Shown piece by piece: positions 18,101-25,536 of a DNA stretch of 64,000 bases. Within the stretch, counting starts at the first letter, position 1; each line of letters starts with the position of its first letter. Made by a program: the position numbers and the translations under genes. Below the pieces are notes generated by a model. It saw nothing but the letters and a program-made list of their open reading frames with translations. It had not been told where the DNA came from and did no database searches. Origin of the DNA: an uncultured Bacteroidales bacterium (GTDB lineage Bacteria; Bacteroidota; Bacteroidia; Bacteroidales; Paludibacteraceae). Location: the NCBI GenBank assembly GCA_902762355.1, contig CACWNR010000001.1:1-64000 (forward strand), read 5' to 3'.

Positions 18101-19405
18101 TGTTAAATTACTGCAATATTGGAAAGCATTAACGCCAATACTTGTAACACTATTAGGAATAGTCACTGAGGTTAATCCGTTGCAACCGTAGAAAGCAAAG
18201 TCTCCAATTGACATTACACTATTACCAATGATGTATTCATTCACCTGCCTGCCGAATATTGTGGATAAATTGGAATTACTATAATACACCTTGCTTACTA
18301 TTGAATCTGAGTTTATGGATACAGACGTCAAACCTGTGCAACCAGAGAAAGCGCTACTACCAATATTTGTAACGCTATTGGGAATTTCAATTGAGGCTAA
18401 ACTCGTGCAATCATAGAAAGCATAGTCTCCAATCCATTTTGTTCCTTCCACAATAGAACAAGAAGATACTGTTTTATCCACAACTTCGACAAGATACGTG
18501 TCGGCATAGCGGACATTGTCAATTACCGGTAAACTCGTGCAACCAGAGAATGGATTACCATTAATGTATGTAACACTATTAGGAATATTCACAGTTGTTA
18601 AGTTATAGCAATTGTAGAAAGCTTGATTTCCAATACTTGCGACGCCAGTACCAATCGTTGCTGAGATTAAATTGTGACATTCAGAAAATGCTGACGTTCC
18701 AATGCTTGTAACGCTATTTGGAATTTCAATTGAGGCCAAACTCGTACACTTATAGAAAGCGCAATAGCCAATACTGGTAACGTTGTCACCCAAAGCCACA
18801 TCAGTCAAGCCCGCGCAATTATAAAAAGCCCCTTCTCCAATGCTTATTGTGTTATAGGGTATTCCAATGAAGGTCAAATTGGTGCAGCCAGAGAAGGCGT
18901 AACTTCCAATCCATTTTGTTCCGTCATTAATAACATATGTAGTTAGAGTCTTATCTACGGCTTCTATTAAATAGTTATCTGCATATCGAATATTATCATA
19001 GACAGGGAGACTTGTACAACCATCGAAGGCATAGTTTCCGACACTTGTGACGCTATAAGGAATAGTCACGGAGGTCAAACCGCTGCAACCATAGAAAGCA
19101 TTATTTCCAATGCTGGTGACGCTATTGGGAATCGTCACAGAGGTCAAACCGCTGCAACCTTCGAAAGCATAACTTCCAATGCTTGTGATGCCGCTATCAA
19201 TGACAACGCTTGTGATGTTTTGTCTATAATTGTACCACGGAGCATGAATATACATCTGATAAGTGTTCATCGAACCAGTGCCGGAAATTGTAAGTACACC
19301 GTTAGTCAATCTCCATGTAAGATTGTCACCGCATGTGCCGCTCTGAGCATATGTTCCTACGCTCGTTGCAAGAACTAGTAAAAATGTAAATAGTTTGTGT
19401 TTCAT
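15146..19405 (-). CDS. Large BspA-like leucine-rich-repeat surface protein with starch-binding-like domain
   Basis: A 1419-residue exported protein. The start at 19405 gives a signal peptide MKHKLFTFLLVLATSVGTYAQ; the longer reading frame to 19474 lies inside the leader. From residue 60 to about 680 there are more than twenty LRR_5 repeats of about 23 residues (pattern IPNSVTSIGxxAFxxC). Around 690-790 there is an OB-fold-like domain (FTGVISSITEVN and KVQNFKGTTPEATQG). More LRRs follow, then a region near 1030-1110 resembling starch-binding module 26 (VYLYAWD, GAWPGRALTKDDNGRYTY, VNIIWNNGSDQTSDI), then LRRs, a fibronectin-III-like domain near 1270-1375 and a C-terminal tail (NGQIYILRGEKVYTVTGQEV). 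BspA-like proteins are surface adhesins; the ligand here is unknown, possibly glucan. Confidence 0.85.
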   Translation of the reverse strand: MKHKLFTFLLVLATSVGTYAQSGTCGDNLTWRLTNGVLTISGTGSMNTYQMYIHAPWYNYRQNITSVVIDSGITSIGSYAFEGCSGLTSVTIPNSVTSIGNNAFYGCSGLTSVTIPYSVTSVGNYAFDGCTSLPVYDNIRYADNYLIEAVDKTLTTYVINDGTKWIGSYAFSGCTNLTFIGIPYNTISIGEGAFYNCAGLTDVALGDNVTSIGYCAFYKCTSLASIEIPNSVTSIGTSAFSECHNLISATIGTGVASIGNQAFYNCYNLTTVNIPNSVTYINGNPFSGCTSLPVIDNVRYADTYLVEVVDKTVSSCSIVEGTKWIGDYAFYDCTSLASIEIPNSVTNIGSSAFSGCTGLTSVSINSDSIVSKVYYSNSNLSTIFGRQVNEYIIGNSVMSIGDFAFYGCNGLTSVTIPNSVTSIGVNAFQYCSNLTSVIIPNSVTGIGSGAFSNCTSLASVEIPNSVTSIGSGAFSNCTSLASIEIPNSVTSIGSGAFSNCTSLPVIDNVRYADTYLVEVVDKTVSSCSIVDGTKWIGDRAFSSCYDLISVSIPNTVTNIGERAFSGCYDLTSATIPNSVTSIEDYAFFYCSSLTAIEIPNSVTNVGNFAFSSCTSLASVEIPNSVTSIGEGAFYNCAGLTSVDVPESVISIGEEAFLGVQNVNYTGSASGAPWGALMLNGEPSILSVTTIRALTSQLGSGVTSSDYYLFTGVISSITEVNTSYGNATFNITDGKSTFLCYRIYDYHSTQFTSSNQLHVGDSVVISSKVQNFKGTTPEATQGRLVFHSANPLFTPDSILYYGHRLDNPDELKLYYAENTDTLDIPAYVSYKGQNYSVTEMAAGAFYNREDLTCVILPTTLKYMPCAFDRCNTIQSLYYNPISLTKPTKIPFSEDNISIQNIYIGEDVSVVPENVFDHLTNLSYVEWNALSCEDMEYSPFYYSRLAIDSFVIDDNIWRIPANLCWGIKAVHTLSIPSSVYYIGKDAFYGTNIREVNIPNTVETVGGRSFADCPLTKVRWDVEAQEDYEIFEDNNCITVSLDVSTIDWNNVYLYAWDKNGNSICGAWPGRALTKDDNGRYTYAFSSTYTTVNIIWNNGSDQTSDITDVTTSTIYTPSSSSGSSIWCSTRPLDGRLACPFYRSTDNITEFTFGKNVTRVPAQLCHDMKKVTSIEIPLNTTEIGRAAFKGCSKLDSLILNENVTSYGDDAFAGCSALTSIFNYRERPAKLGENTFDGVDYFNCTLYVLAGSVDMYKSVGSDWKDFYFVEAIGATSTSTTEVVVTPAETTADVIWPVVPGAETYELVIKDKNGEVVCTLIFNANGQLTQIAFGAPAREHSAGFSFTVTGLEEGKSYNLTLTAKDGNGETLDEQTVAFRTNGEGEEDPEGIEDVMTTEKSSKILRNGQIYILRGEKVYTVTGQEVR
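17792..18542. repeat. Internal duplications within the BspA-like gene
   Basis: A block of about 118 bp at 17792-17909 recurs almost unchanged at 18425-18542, an offset of 633 bp (211 codons). Between them, around 17900-18110, a 69-bp LRR unit is repeated three times with few differences (protein SGAFSNCTSLASVEIPNSVT and near copies). Confidence 0.85.
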
Positions 19406-19791
19406 AATAAAATCCCTAATTTGTGTCGGGCGCAACTTTAAAAAGGTTAATATTTTGTTTTTCAAATAGTACAAAATTAAAAGCGGGACTGCAATGTTGC
19501 TGTTCCGCTATTCGAGGCTCTGGTATTGCCCAACTTGTAAAACAAACAACACTGAAGCCACGCCGTATGTACATATACACGAAAAACGTGTACTGAAATA
19601 CACACTTGGGGCATCTTGTGCCGCAATGCTTTGACAAGTTATAGAAATTTACCAGATTTCGAATAGCCAAAACAAGCGTCAATAAACGCCTTTTAATATG
19701 TCCTTCCTGTTTAACGTCGGGAAGCGACGATGGGTACAATCGCCCAAGATTGGTCGATACACTATCGAGCAGGCGGGCGATAAAACCTTTG
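19406..19791 (-). promoter_or_regulatory. Long 5' leader of the BspA-like gene with predicted hairpins
   Basis: About 386 nt separate the promoter at 19798-19828 from the start codon, with no convincing protein gene. On the minus strand I see an 8-bp hairpin right at the RNA 5' end (ACCTTTGC with GCAAAGGT), a TACACG/CGTGTA hairpin with a T5 loop near 19570, and a longer imperfect stem where GGCTTCAGTGTTG faces CAATACCAGAGCC (about 19510-19560). A second -7-like box TAATTTTG is at 19479-19472 without a good -33 partner. A regulatory leader is an inference from length and structure. Confidence 0.4.
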
Positions 19792-19797
19792 CGGGTG

Positions 19798-19828
19798 CAA
19801 AGGTACGAAGAATTTTTGATATATGCAA
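19798..19828 (-). promoter_or_regulatory. Promoter of the BspA-like gene
   Basis: Minus strand: TTG (19828-19826), 20-nt spacer, TACCTTTG (19805-19798). The -33 region reads TTGCATATATC, like other promoters in the window. Confidence 0.75.
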
Positions 19829-19913
19829 GAGAATGAGGATTTTTCTGTGAAAAATGTTGGATATTATCCAACCTAATAGACATAGATAGAAAAGCGGCAG
19901 ATATAATCCGCCT

Positions 19914-20135
19914 GCAAGGAACGAACAGAGGCGAGTACGCAGCACGAATCCACCGGAGGAGAACAACCCCAAGAGAGGGAACGGCGTGGGGCTTGCGGAG
20001 CGGGCAGGGCGATATTGTCTATCCGCCAAGCTTGGACGGATACGAGAGACAATATCGGACGCTCCGCAAGCCAAAAACGTCCGCACGAAGAGGGCGGACA
20101 GCGAGGGGCTAATCTGCCTATGCCCGAGCCAGAAA
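19914..20135 (-). repeat. Dispersed structured repeat, copy A
   Basis: About 222 bp that match 45284-45508 (copy B) when read on the minus strand. The core 19991-20071 is a nested hairpin: a 12-bp outer stem (19991-20002 with 20060-20071), an 11-bp middle stem (20010-20020 with 20047-20057) and a 5-bp inner stem closing on CCAAGCTTGG. A separate 6-bp hairpin (GTCCGC with GCGGAC) lies at about 20078-20099. No reading frame is shared by the two copies, so I read it as non-coding. Confidence 0.8.
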
Positions 20136-20168
20136 CAAGCAAAGAATAAGAAAAATACGGACAAATAT

Positions 20169-20199
20169 TTGCATATGTCAGGAAAAAGCATTACCTTTG
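20169..20199 (+). promoter_or_regulatory. Promoter of the glucosaminidase-mutS2 operon
   Basis: TTG (20169-20171), 20-nt spacer, TACCTTTG (20192-20199). The -33 region is TTGCATATGTC. The start codon of the first gene is at 20252, leaving a leader of about 45 nt that begins with an 8-bp hairpin. Confidence 0.8.
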
Positions 20200-20251
20200 C
20201 ACCCGCAAAGGTTTTGGTGAAGGAACAAAGCGAAGCAATATAAAGCGAATT

Positions 20252-21322
20252 ATGAAAAAGACAATACTATTTTTTGTCGCTATAGGCCTGTCGATGGGGC
20301 TGGTGGCGCAGAATCAGAATGCGACGTACTTGGCGTACATCGAGCAGTGGAAAGACATGGCCATTCAGGAGCAAATCGACTATGGCGTTCCGGCGGCAAT
20401 CACGATGGCACAGGCGCTGTTGGAGTCGTCTGCCGGGCAGAGCGAGTTGGCGGTGAATGCGAAAAACCATTTCGGCATCAAGTGCACCAAAGACTGGTTC
20501 GGTGCAGTGTATTACTACGATGATGACAGTGCGGGTGAGTGTTTCCGCCAATACGGTGATGCAGCGGAGAGTTTTAAGGATCACTCGCTGTTTTTGAAGC
20601 GTCCGCGTTACACGACCTGTTTTGAGATCGCGGTGCAAGACTACGAAGCGTGGGCTTACCGTTTGCGTGACTGCGGGTATGCCACCGACTATATGTATGC
20701 TCCGAAGCTGGTTAAGATCATCGAGACCTACCATCTGGATACATTGACGGTGCGCGCGCTTAAAGCGAATGAATCCGCGCCGCAGGAAGTAGCAGCGGCT
20801 CCGGATACCGCGCAAACTGCAGCTCCGCAGCAACCGAGAGCGAAGCGTCCGTTGAAGGCAGAGGTGGTGCATCGCACCGATCCGATCATGGTCATTCATA
20901 ATGATCCCGAACCGGAGTATGTAGTGCCGCTGACGGCGCGTGAGGAGCGCGACAGCTTCCTGCTGATGCACCCGAAGAAACGCTGTAATGGCGTGATGTA
21001 CGTAGTGGCTCGTGAGGGTGACACGTACGCGAACGTGGCTTTCCGTTTGAATGTGCGCGAGCGTGATCTGCGTGAGGACAACGATGCCCTCGGACGCGAG
21101 TTGGCGGTGGGTGACCGTATCTACTTGGCGGCGAAGAAAAAAATCGGCGACAAGGATTTCGTTTGGACGCATACCGGACAGTCTTTGTGGCAGTTATGTC
21201 AAGAAGAGGGCGTGTCGATGACGGCCATTCAGGAGCTGAACGAGTTGGATCCCCAGATCCGTACTTTCCGTACGCGCCAAAAGATCTACCTGCGCAAAGT
21301 GAAAGAGGACACGAAAAGGTGA
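20252..21322 (+). CDS. Exported glucosaminidase (GH73) with two LysM-like domains
   Basis: A 356-residue cell-wall hydrolase. A signal peptide (about residues 1-19, ending GLVAQ) is followed by a GH73/FlgJ-type N-acetylglucosaminidase domain (20-165) with the motifs YGVPAAITMAQALLESSAGQ, which contains the catalytic glutamate, and NHFGIKC. A Pro/Ala-rich linker leads to two C-terminal LysM-like modules (about 245-295, YVVAREGDTYANVAF; 305-350, VWTHTGQSLWQLCQ) that bind peptidoglycan. It cuts glycan strands during growth or division. Its stop TGA (21320-21322) lies inside a 7-bp repeat tract shared with the next gene. First gene of a five-gene plus-strand operon. Confidence 0.9.
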   Translation: MKKTILFFVAIGLSMGLVAQNQNATYLAYIEQWKDMAIQEQIDYGVPAAITMAQALLESSAGQSELAVNAKNHFGIKCTKDWFGAVYYYDDDSAGECFRQYGDAAESFKDHSLFLKRPRYTTCFEIAVQDYEAWAYRLRDCGYATDYMYAPKLVKIIETYHLDTLTVRALKANESAPQEVAAAPDTAQTAAPQQPRAKRPLKAEVVHRTDPIMVIHNDPEPEYVVPLTAREERDSFLLMHPKKRCNGVMYVVAREGDTYANVAFRLNVRERDLREDNDALGRELAVGDRIYLAAKKKIGDKDFVWTHTGQSLWQLCQEEGVSMTAIQELNELDPQIRTFRTRQKIYLRKVKEDTKR

Positions 21323-21345
21323 TTGGTGATTGGTCAATGGAGATC
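21318..21345. repeat. 7-bp repeat tract forming a gene junction (unit GGTGATT, 4 copies)
   Basis: GGTGATT, GGTGATT, GGTCAAT and GGAGATC in exact phase. It contains the stop codon of the glucosaminidase gene and the start codon (21337) of the DUF721 gene. Confidence 0.8.
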
Positions 21346-21612
21346 GGAGACGCTATTATCCAATACCTGCGCGAGAACGGGTTAGAACAGTCTGTGCTGG
21401 ACGTACAGATCGAGGAGGTGTGGCCGCAGGTGATGGGCGATGTGGTGAACCGACTGACGCGGAGCGTAGAGGTGCGCGACGGGGTGTTGTACGTGCGCGT
21501 TAACTCCGCAGCGCTGAAGACGCAGTTGTTTGAGAACCGCTTTGAGTTGGTGCGCAAACTGAATGAAGCCGTTGGGGCGAAGGCCATTAGAGATTGCAGA
21601 ATTCTGGGGTGA
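21337..21612 (+). CDS. DUF721 (DciA-like) small protein
   Basis: A 91-residue protein MEIGDAIIQYLRENGLEQSV with the DUF721 core VWPQVMGDVV and the later DGVLYVRVNSAALKTQL and LVRKLNEAVGAKAIRDCRI. DUF721 includes DciA, the replicative-helicase loader of many bacteria, but Bacteroidota members are short and their role is less clear. I chose the ATG at 21337; the longer frame from 21163 overlaps the glucosaminidase gene by 160 bp and is not plausible. Its stop overlaps the mutS2 start in the pattern GTGA. Confidence 0.8.
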   Translation: MEIGDAIIQYLRENGLEQSVLDVQIEEVWPQVMGDVVNRLTRSVEVRDGVLYVRVNSAALKTQLFENRFELVRKLNEAVGAKAIRDCRILG

Positions 21613-23864
21613 TTTATCCGAATAACATAGAGCAGAAGATCGACTTCACGGTGATCCGTGAGGAGTTGAATCGTCGTTGTTCGTCGCCTTTGGGCCGCGA
21701 GCGGGTGGAGGCGATGCAGATGGAGACGGATTACGAGACCGTACAACATCTGTTAGGGCTGACCGATCAAATGCGCTTGGCGGAGAGTGACCCTATGTTG
21801 ACTTTCCCGCGCGGCGATATCCATGATGTCCGCGAAGCGATCGCCCGCATTCGTATCGAGGGCTTGTTCTTGGACGAGGCCGAACTGGACGCGCTGCGTC
21901 ACTCGCTGTCGTATGCAGCGGAGTTGGAGCGGTTCTTTGCGGGGCTGGATGAGCTGCGTTATCCGCTGCTCAAGGAGTTACGGGTTACGGGTTACGGGTT
22001 ACAGGAAATAGTCAAGTCGATTGATGCCGTACTGGATCGTTACGGTCAGTTGGCGGATCATGCCTCGCCGGAGTTGGGGCGCATACGACGGGAGATAACG
22101 AACTTGCAGGGGAGCGTAGGACGTACGTTGGCTTCTATTTTGAGGCAGGCGAAGACGGACGGTTTTGTGGAAGCAGATGCCGCTCCGACGCTACGTGAGG
22201 GAAGACTGGTGATCCCTGTCTCGCCGGCCTTCAAACGCAAGGTGGGTGGTATCGTGCATGACGAGTCCGCGACCGGTAAAACGGTGTATATAGAGCCACA
22301 GCAGGTGGTGGACGCAAACAATCATATCCGTGAGTTGGAAGGGGCAGAACGCCGTGAACGGGTGCGTATCCTGACAGCCGTGACGGATGGGCTGAGACCG
22401 AACACCGAAGTGATCTTAGATAGTCAGCGGATGTTGGCTGAGGTGGATTTCTTGAAAGCCAAAGTGTCGTTGGCGCAGACGCTACACGCTATCCGTCCGG
22501 AGTTGGTGAATGAACCGCTGTTGGAATGGAGCGATGCCCGTCATCCGGTGTTGTGGTTGCATTACGCCCCGCAGGGAAAGACGGTGGTACCGCTCTCGAT
22601 ACGACTCAATAAAGAGAAGAACCGCATGCTTGTCATCAGCGGTCCGAATGCCGGTGGTAAGTCGGTGTGTCTGAAGACGGTGGCGCTGCTGCAGTACATG
22701 ACGCAGTGCGGTCTGCTGGTGCCGGTGGCAGAGCAGAGTAGGGCGGGTTTGTTCGACCAACTGATGATCGATATCGGCGACGAGCAGTCCATTCAGGACG
22801 AGCTCTCGACCTATTCGAGTCACCTGCGTAACATGCGGGCGTTCTTGCGGCAAGCTGACGAGCGTACGTTGATCTTGATCGATGAGATGGGAACGGGAAC
22901 CGAACCGTTACTCGGCGGAGCGATCGCTGAGGCTATCCTGCGGGAGTTGGTGCAGCGAAACGTATTCGGCATCATCACGACCCACTATACGAACCTCAAA
23001 CATTTCGCCGAACAGACGGAAGGTGTCGTCAACGGCGCGATGCTATACGACCGCGGCGAGATGCGTCCGCTGTTCCAGTTATCCATTGGCCAGGCCGGCA
23101 GTTCATTCGCTATCGAGATAGCCCGCCAGACGGGTTTGGGCGAGTCGATCATTCAGTACGCGACGGACTTGGTAGGTGAGGAACATATCGAATACGACAA
23201 GCAACTCCAGGATATCGCCCGCGATAAGCGCTATTGGGAACGCAAAAGGCAGTCGGTGCGCCTCAAAGAGAAAGAGTTGGAGGCGAAGGTGGCCGAGTAT
23301 GAAGCGCGTCTGTCGGGTGTTAAGCAGCAGAAGAAAGAGATCCTTGAGCAGGCGCGCCAAGAGGCGGCGGAGTTGTTGCAGCAGTCCAATGCGACTATCG
23401 AACGCACCATCCGTGAGATCAAGGAGGCGAAGGCAGATAAAGAAAAGACCAAAGAGGCGCGGGCGAAAGTGGAACAGATGAAAGAGAAAGTGGGTGTGCC
23501 GCAACGTATCCGCGATTTTAAGGACTTGAAGATATTGAAAAACTCTGTTCCGGTTGCGCCTTCGGCGACGTCTAATATCGTTCGGCAGCGTACATTGTCA
23601 TTCTCCCGCACACTGGACATCCGCGGCTATCGGGCTGACGAGGCCTTGGAAAAACTGATCGCGTACATGGACGATGCGCAGATGGTAGGTGCCGGCGAGG
23701 TGACGATCTTGCATGGTACGGGAACGGGTGCGTTGAAGCAGTTGACCCGCGACTACCTCAACGACCTCAACCGCCAACGCCGCAAGAGAGGCATGGTGGC
23801 GCTTGAGTTTGGCGACGGCGATGTCAACCACGGCGGAGCGGGGTTGACGGTTGTCAAATTGTAG
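21609..23864 (+). CDS. mutS2: Endonuclease MutS2
   Basis: A 751-residue MutS-family protein of the MutS2 type, linked to recombination suppression or to rescue of collided ribosomes. It has the coiled-coil lever region, then the ATPase with Walker A GPNAGGKS (near residue 344), Walker B LILIDEMGTGTEP and the THYTNLKHFA motif, a long coiled coil (about 510-630) and a C-terminal Smr nuclease domain with LDIRGYRADEAL and HGTGTGAL. I prefer the GTG at 21609 (GTGA overlap with the previous gene, protein start IYPNNIEQKIDF) over the TTG at 21594. A 7-bp repeat tract at 21977-22004 inserts RVTGYG after LLKEL. The stop codon lies in another repeat tract. Confidence 0.93.
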   Translation: MIYPNNIEQKIDFTVIREELNRRCSSPLGRERVEAMQMETDYETVQHLLGLTDQMRLAESDPMLTFPRGDIHDVREAIARIRIEGLFLDEAELDALRHSLSYAAELERFFAGLDELRYPLLKELRVTGYGLQEIVKSIDAVLDRYGQLADHASPELGRIRREITNLQGSVGRTLASILRQAKTDGFVEADAAPTLREGRLVIPVSPAFKRKVGGIVHDESATGKTVYIEPQQVVDANNHIRELEGAERRERVRILTAVTDGLRPNTEVILDSQRMLAEVDFLKAKVSLAQTLHAIRPELVNEPLLEWSDARHPVLWLHYAPQGKTVVPLSIRLNKEKNRMLVISGPNAGGKSVCLKTVALLQYMTQCGLLVPVAEQSRAGLFDQLMIDIGDEQSIQDELSTYSSHLRNMRAFLRQADERTLILIDEMGTGTEPLLGGAIAEAILRELVQRNVFGIITTHYTNLKHFAEQTEGVVNGAMLYDRGEMRPLFQLSIGQAGSSFAIEIARQTGLGESIIQYATDLVGEEHIEYDKQLQDIARDKRYWERKRQSVRLKEKELEAKVAEYEARLSGVKQQKKEILEQARQEAAELLQQSNATIERTIREIKEAKADKEKTKEARAKVEQMKEKVGVPQRIRDFKDLKILKNSVPVAPSATSNIVRQRTLSFSRTLDIRGYRADEALEKLIAYMDDAQMVGAGEVTILHGTGTGALKQLTRDYLNDLNRQRRKRGMVALEFGDGDVNHGGAGLTVVKL
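21977..22004. repeat. 7-bp repeat tract inside mutS2 (unit GTTACGG, 4 copies)
   Basis: GTTACGG three times and GTTACAG once, in exact phase. It is translated as LRVTGYGLQ. The same word occurs in the ABC-F gene at 34151-34171. Confidence 0.88.
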
Positions 23865-23886
23865 ATTGTAGATTTTAGATTTGAGA
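23859..23886. repeat. 7-bp repeat tract at the mutS2 end (unit TTGTAGA, 4 copies)
   Basis: TTGTAGA, TTGTAGA, TTTTAGA and TTTGAGA in exact phase. It supplies the mutS2 TAG stop (23862-23864) and the entire spacer to the next start codon at 23888. Confidence 0.85.
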
Positions 23887-23887
23887 T

Positions 23888-24631
23888 ATGAAAAACAAAA
23901 TCTTTCTTTTATTAGCCTTTGTGATGGCGATGCCGGTGATGGCGAAGGAGTATATCTCCCTCGATGGCGGGCATAACCTGCGGGGCTTCGGTGAAGAGCG
24001 CTATAGTGTCTCCTTCGCCGCGGAGTACGCCTATAACCGGACGTGGGAACATATGGGCAATTTCGATATCTACGCCCACATGCCGGTGGTAAAAAATGTG
24101 CAAATCGACGCGCGTGTGCAGTTACAGACGGCGAATGTGTATACGGGTGCGGTAGTATTGCGTCCGACCTTTGACCTGCCGGTGGGACAGTTGTTCGCCG
24201 AGACAGAGGTGCTCTACAAAGCCGTGGCTCGCAATCGAATGAGTGACCTGTGTGCAGCCTTGTCCGTGGGTTGGCGCTTTGACTACGTGTCGGTTCAGAT
24301 TGGTGCCTTCGCACGCGTGATGGATAGTTGGGACCGTAGTTGGCATTCGGAAGACAAGTACCAAGTAGAACCGTTCAACCTGCTGTACCGTCTGGAGGTG
24401 TTCGCTCGTCCGCAGATCAATAACTGGAATATATCCGTGGCGCTGAGTAATATCGACGACTGGCAGATGGAGCGTATGTGGCAGCCGCTGTTCCAGTTGG
24501 GCGGACGCTATGATATCGACGAGCACTGGCGGGTAAGCCTGGACGGCGAACTGAAGATAACGGGAATGTTTCACTTGAATGCAACCTTCTACGCAGCCTA
24601 TCTGCGCGCAGGGTTCAGTTATCGATTCTAA
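23888..24631 (+). CDS. Predicted outer membrane beta-barrel protein, function unknown
   Basis: A 247-residue exported protein with a signal peptide (MKNKIFLLLAFVMAMPVMA). The rest alternates hydrophobic and polar residues with many aromatic residues and glycines, as in small outer-membrane barrels, and ends in GFSYRF with a terminal phenylalanine, the usual barrel-assembly signal. I do not recognise the family. It sits 23 bp after mutS2 and 5 bp before a metallophosphoesterase gene, so it may be co-expressed with that enzyme. Confidence 0.6.
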   Translation: MKNKIFLLLAFVMAMPVMAKEYISLDGGHNLRGFGEERYSVSFAAEYAYNRTWEHMGNFDIYAHMPVVKNVQIDARVQLQTANVYTGAVVLRPTFDLPVGQLFAETEVLYKAVARNRMSDLCAALSVGWRFDYVSVQIGAFARVMDSWDRSWHSEDKYQVEPFNLLYRLEVFARPQINNWNISVALSNIDDWQMERMWQPLFQLGGRYDIDEHWRVSLDGELKITGMFHLNATFYAAYLRAGFSYRF

Positions 24632-24636
24632 TAAGT

Positions 24637-25536
24637 ATGAATGCACGTAAATACATCTATACCGCCCTGTTGAGTGTTGTATGCGGGGCATGTAACCCGA
24701 ACTACGACATGATGGGTATGTTCAACGGCACGAGTCCGGAGATAGCAGAACGTTTTGCTGACTCCCGTCGATTCAGCGAAGCTGCGGGTGTGGTACATAT
24801 GCAGATGCCGGCGGACTACCGTTTGTTCATCTGCACCGACAGTCATATCGATTCCACCCATTACGGTTTGGAGAAATTCATTCATCTTTACAAGGCCGAC
24901 CCCTATCCGCATATGTGTCTTTTCTTGGGAGACCTTATTAACGCGCAGGCGCATTTCGCGCACGCGGACAGTATTCTGCATCTGGATGGCGTGATGACGA
25001 ACCGTAACGACACGGTCTTTATGACCTGCGGCAACCACGATATCTATTTTAACCAATGGCATGTTTGGCAGAAACTCTATGGCAGTTCAACCTATTGGTT
25101 CGACACCTACACCGGTGCGACTTACGAGACGGGTAAGAAACTCGACCTGTATATCTGCCTCGACACGGCGGAAGGTACGCTCGGAACGGCGCAGTTGAAA
25201 TGGCTCAAGGATTTGCTGAACGCCAAGAAGAATGCCGGTTATCGGCATATTATCGTGTTCACCCATACGCATCTCTTTAAGCAGGATAACTCGCAGGGAC
25301 ACACGTCTAACCTCTCGATGGAAGAAACGTACGAGTTGACTTATCTGCTGAGCGAGGCAGGTGTGGAACTCTACTTATGCGGTCACGACCACAGCCGCGA
25401 GGTGACGAGTTACGGCGGGGTGAAGTACATCACCGTCGATTCGAGCACCGATGCGGAGCCCGAACCGTATTATATGGTGATGGAGGTGGGACAGCAGATC
25501 AACTACGAGTTCATCAGTCTGCTGCCGATCAAGTAA
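24637..25536 (+). CDS. Exported metallophosphoesterase (calcineurin-like)
   Basis: A 299-residue protein with an N-terminal signal ending SVVCGAC, probably a lipoprotein signal though the lipobox is atypical (CGAC). The metal-binding motifs of the calcineurin-like superfamily are complete and in order: TDSH, LGDLIN, CGNHD, FTHTH and GHDH. The enzyme should therefore be an active phosphoesterase at the cell envelope; the substrate is unknown. Last gene of its operon. Its TAA stop (25534-25536) directly abuts the TGA stop of the convergent BspA-like gene, with no base between and no visible terminator. Confidence 0.85.
   Translation: MNARKYIYTALLSVVCGACNPNYDMMGMFNGTSPEIAERFADSRRFSEAAGVVHMQMPADYRLFICTDSHIDSTHYGLEKFIHLYKADPYPHMCLFLGDLINAQAHFAHADSILHLDGVMTNRNDTVFMTCGNHDIYFNQWHVWQKLYGSSTYWFDTYTGATYETGKKLDLYICLDTAEGTLGTAQLKWLKDLLNAKKNAGYRHIIVFTHTHLFKQDNSQGHTSNLSMEETYELTYLLSEAGVELYLCGHDHSREVTSYGGVKYITVDSSTDAEPEPYYMVMEVGQQINYEFISLLPIK

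Larger units (their letters stand above)
19782..20215. repeat. Perfect 24-bp inverted repeat flanking 386 bp, each arm containing a -7 box
   Basis: Bases 19782-19805 are the exact reverse complement of 20192-20215. Each arm contains TACCTTTG (the -7 element) and the first ~16 transcribed bases, which form an 8-bp hairpin. The two promoters point outward, toward the BspA-like gene and the glucosaminidase gene. The enclosed segment holds one copy of the dispersed structured repeat. Confidence 0.85.

Noticed and set aside
17792-18542. Insertion-sequence or phage repeat in the BspA-like gene
   Set aside because: The repeated DNA is in frame and encodes ordinary LRR units; there are no inverted ends, target duplications or transposase.
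19679-20191. Possible small membrane protein in the gap before the glucosaminidase gene
   Set aside because: The frame runs through the dispersed structured repeat and both inverted-repeat promoters, and copy B of the repeat does not keep the same frame.
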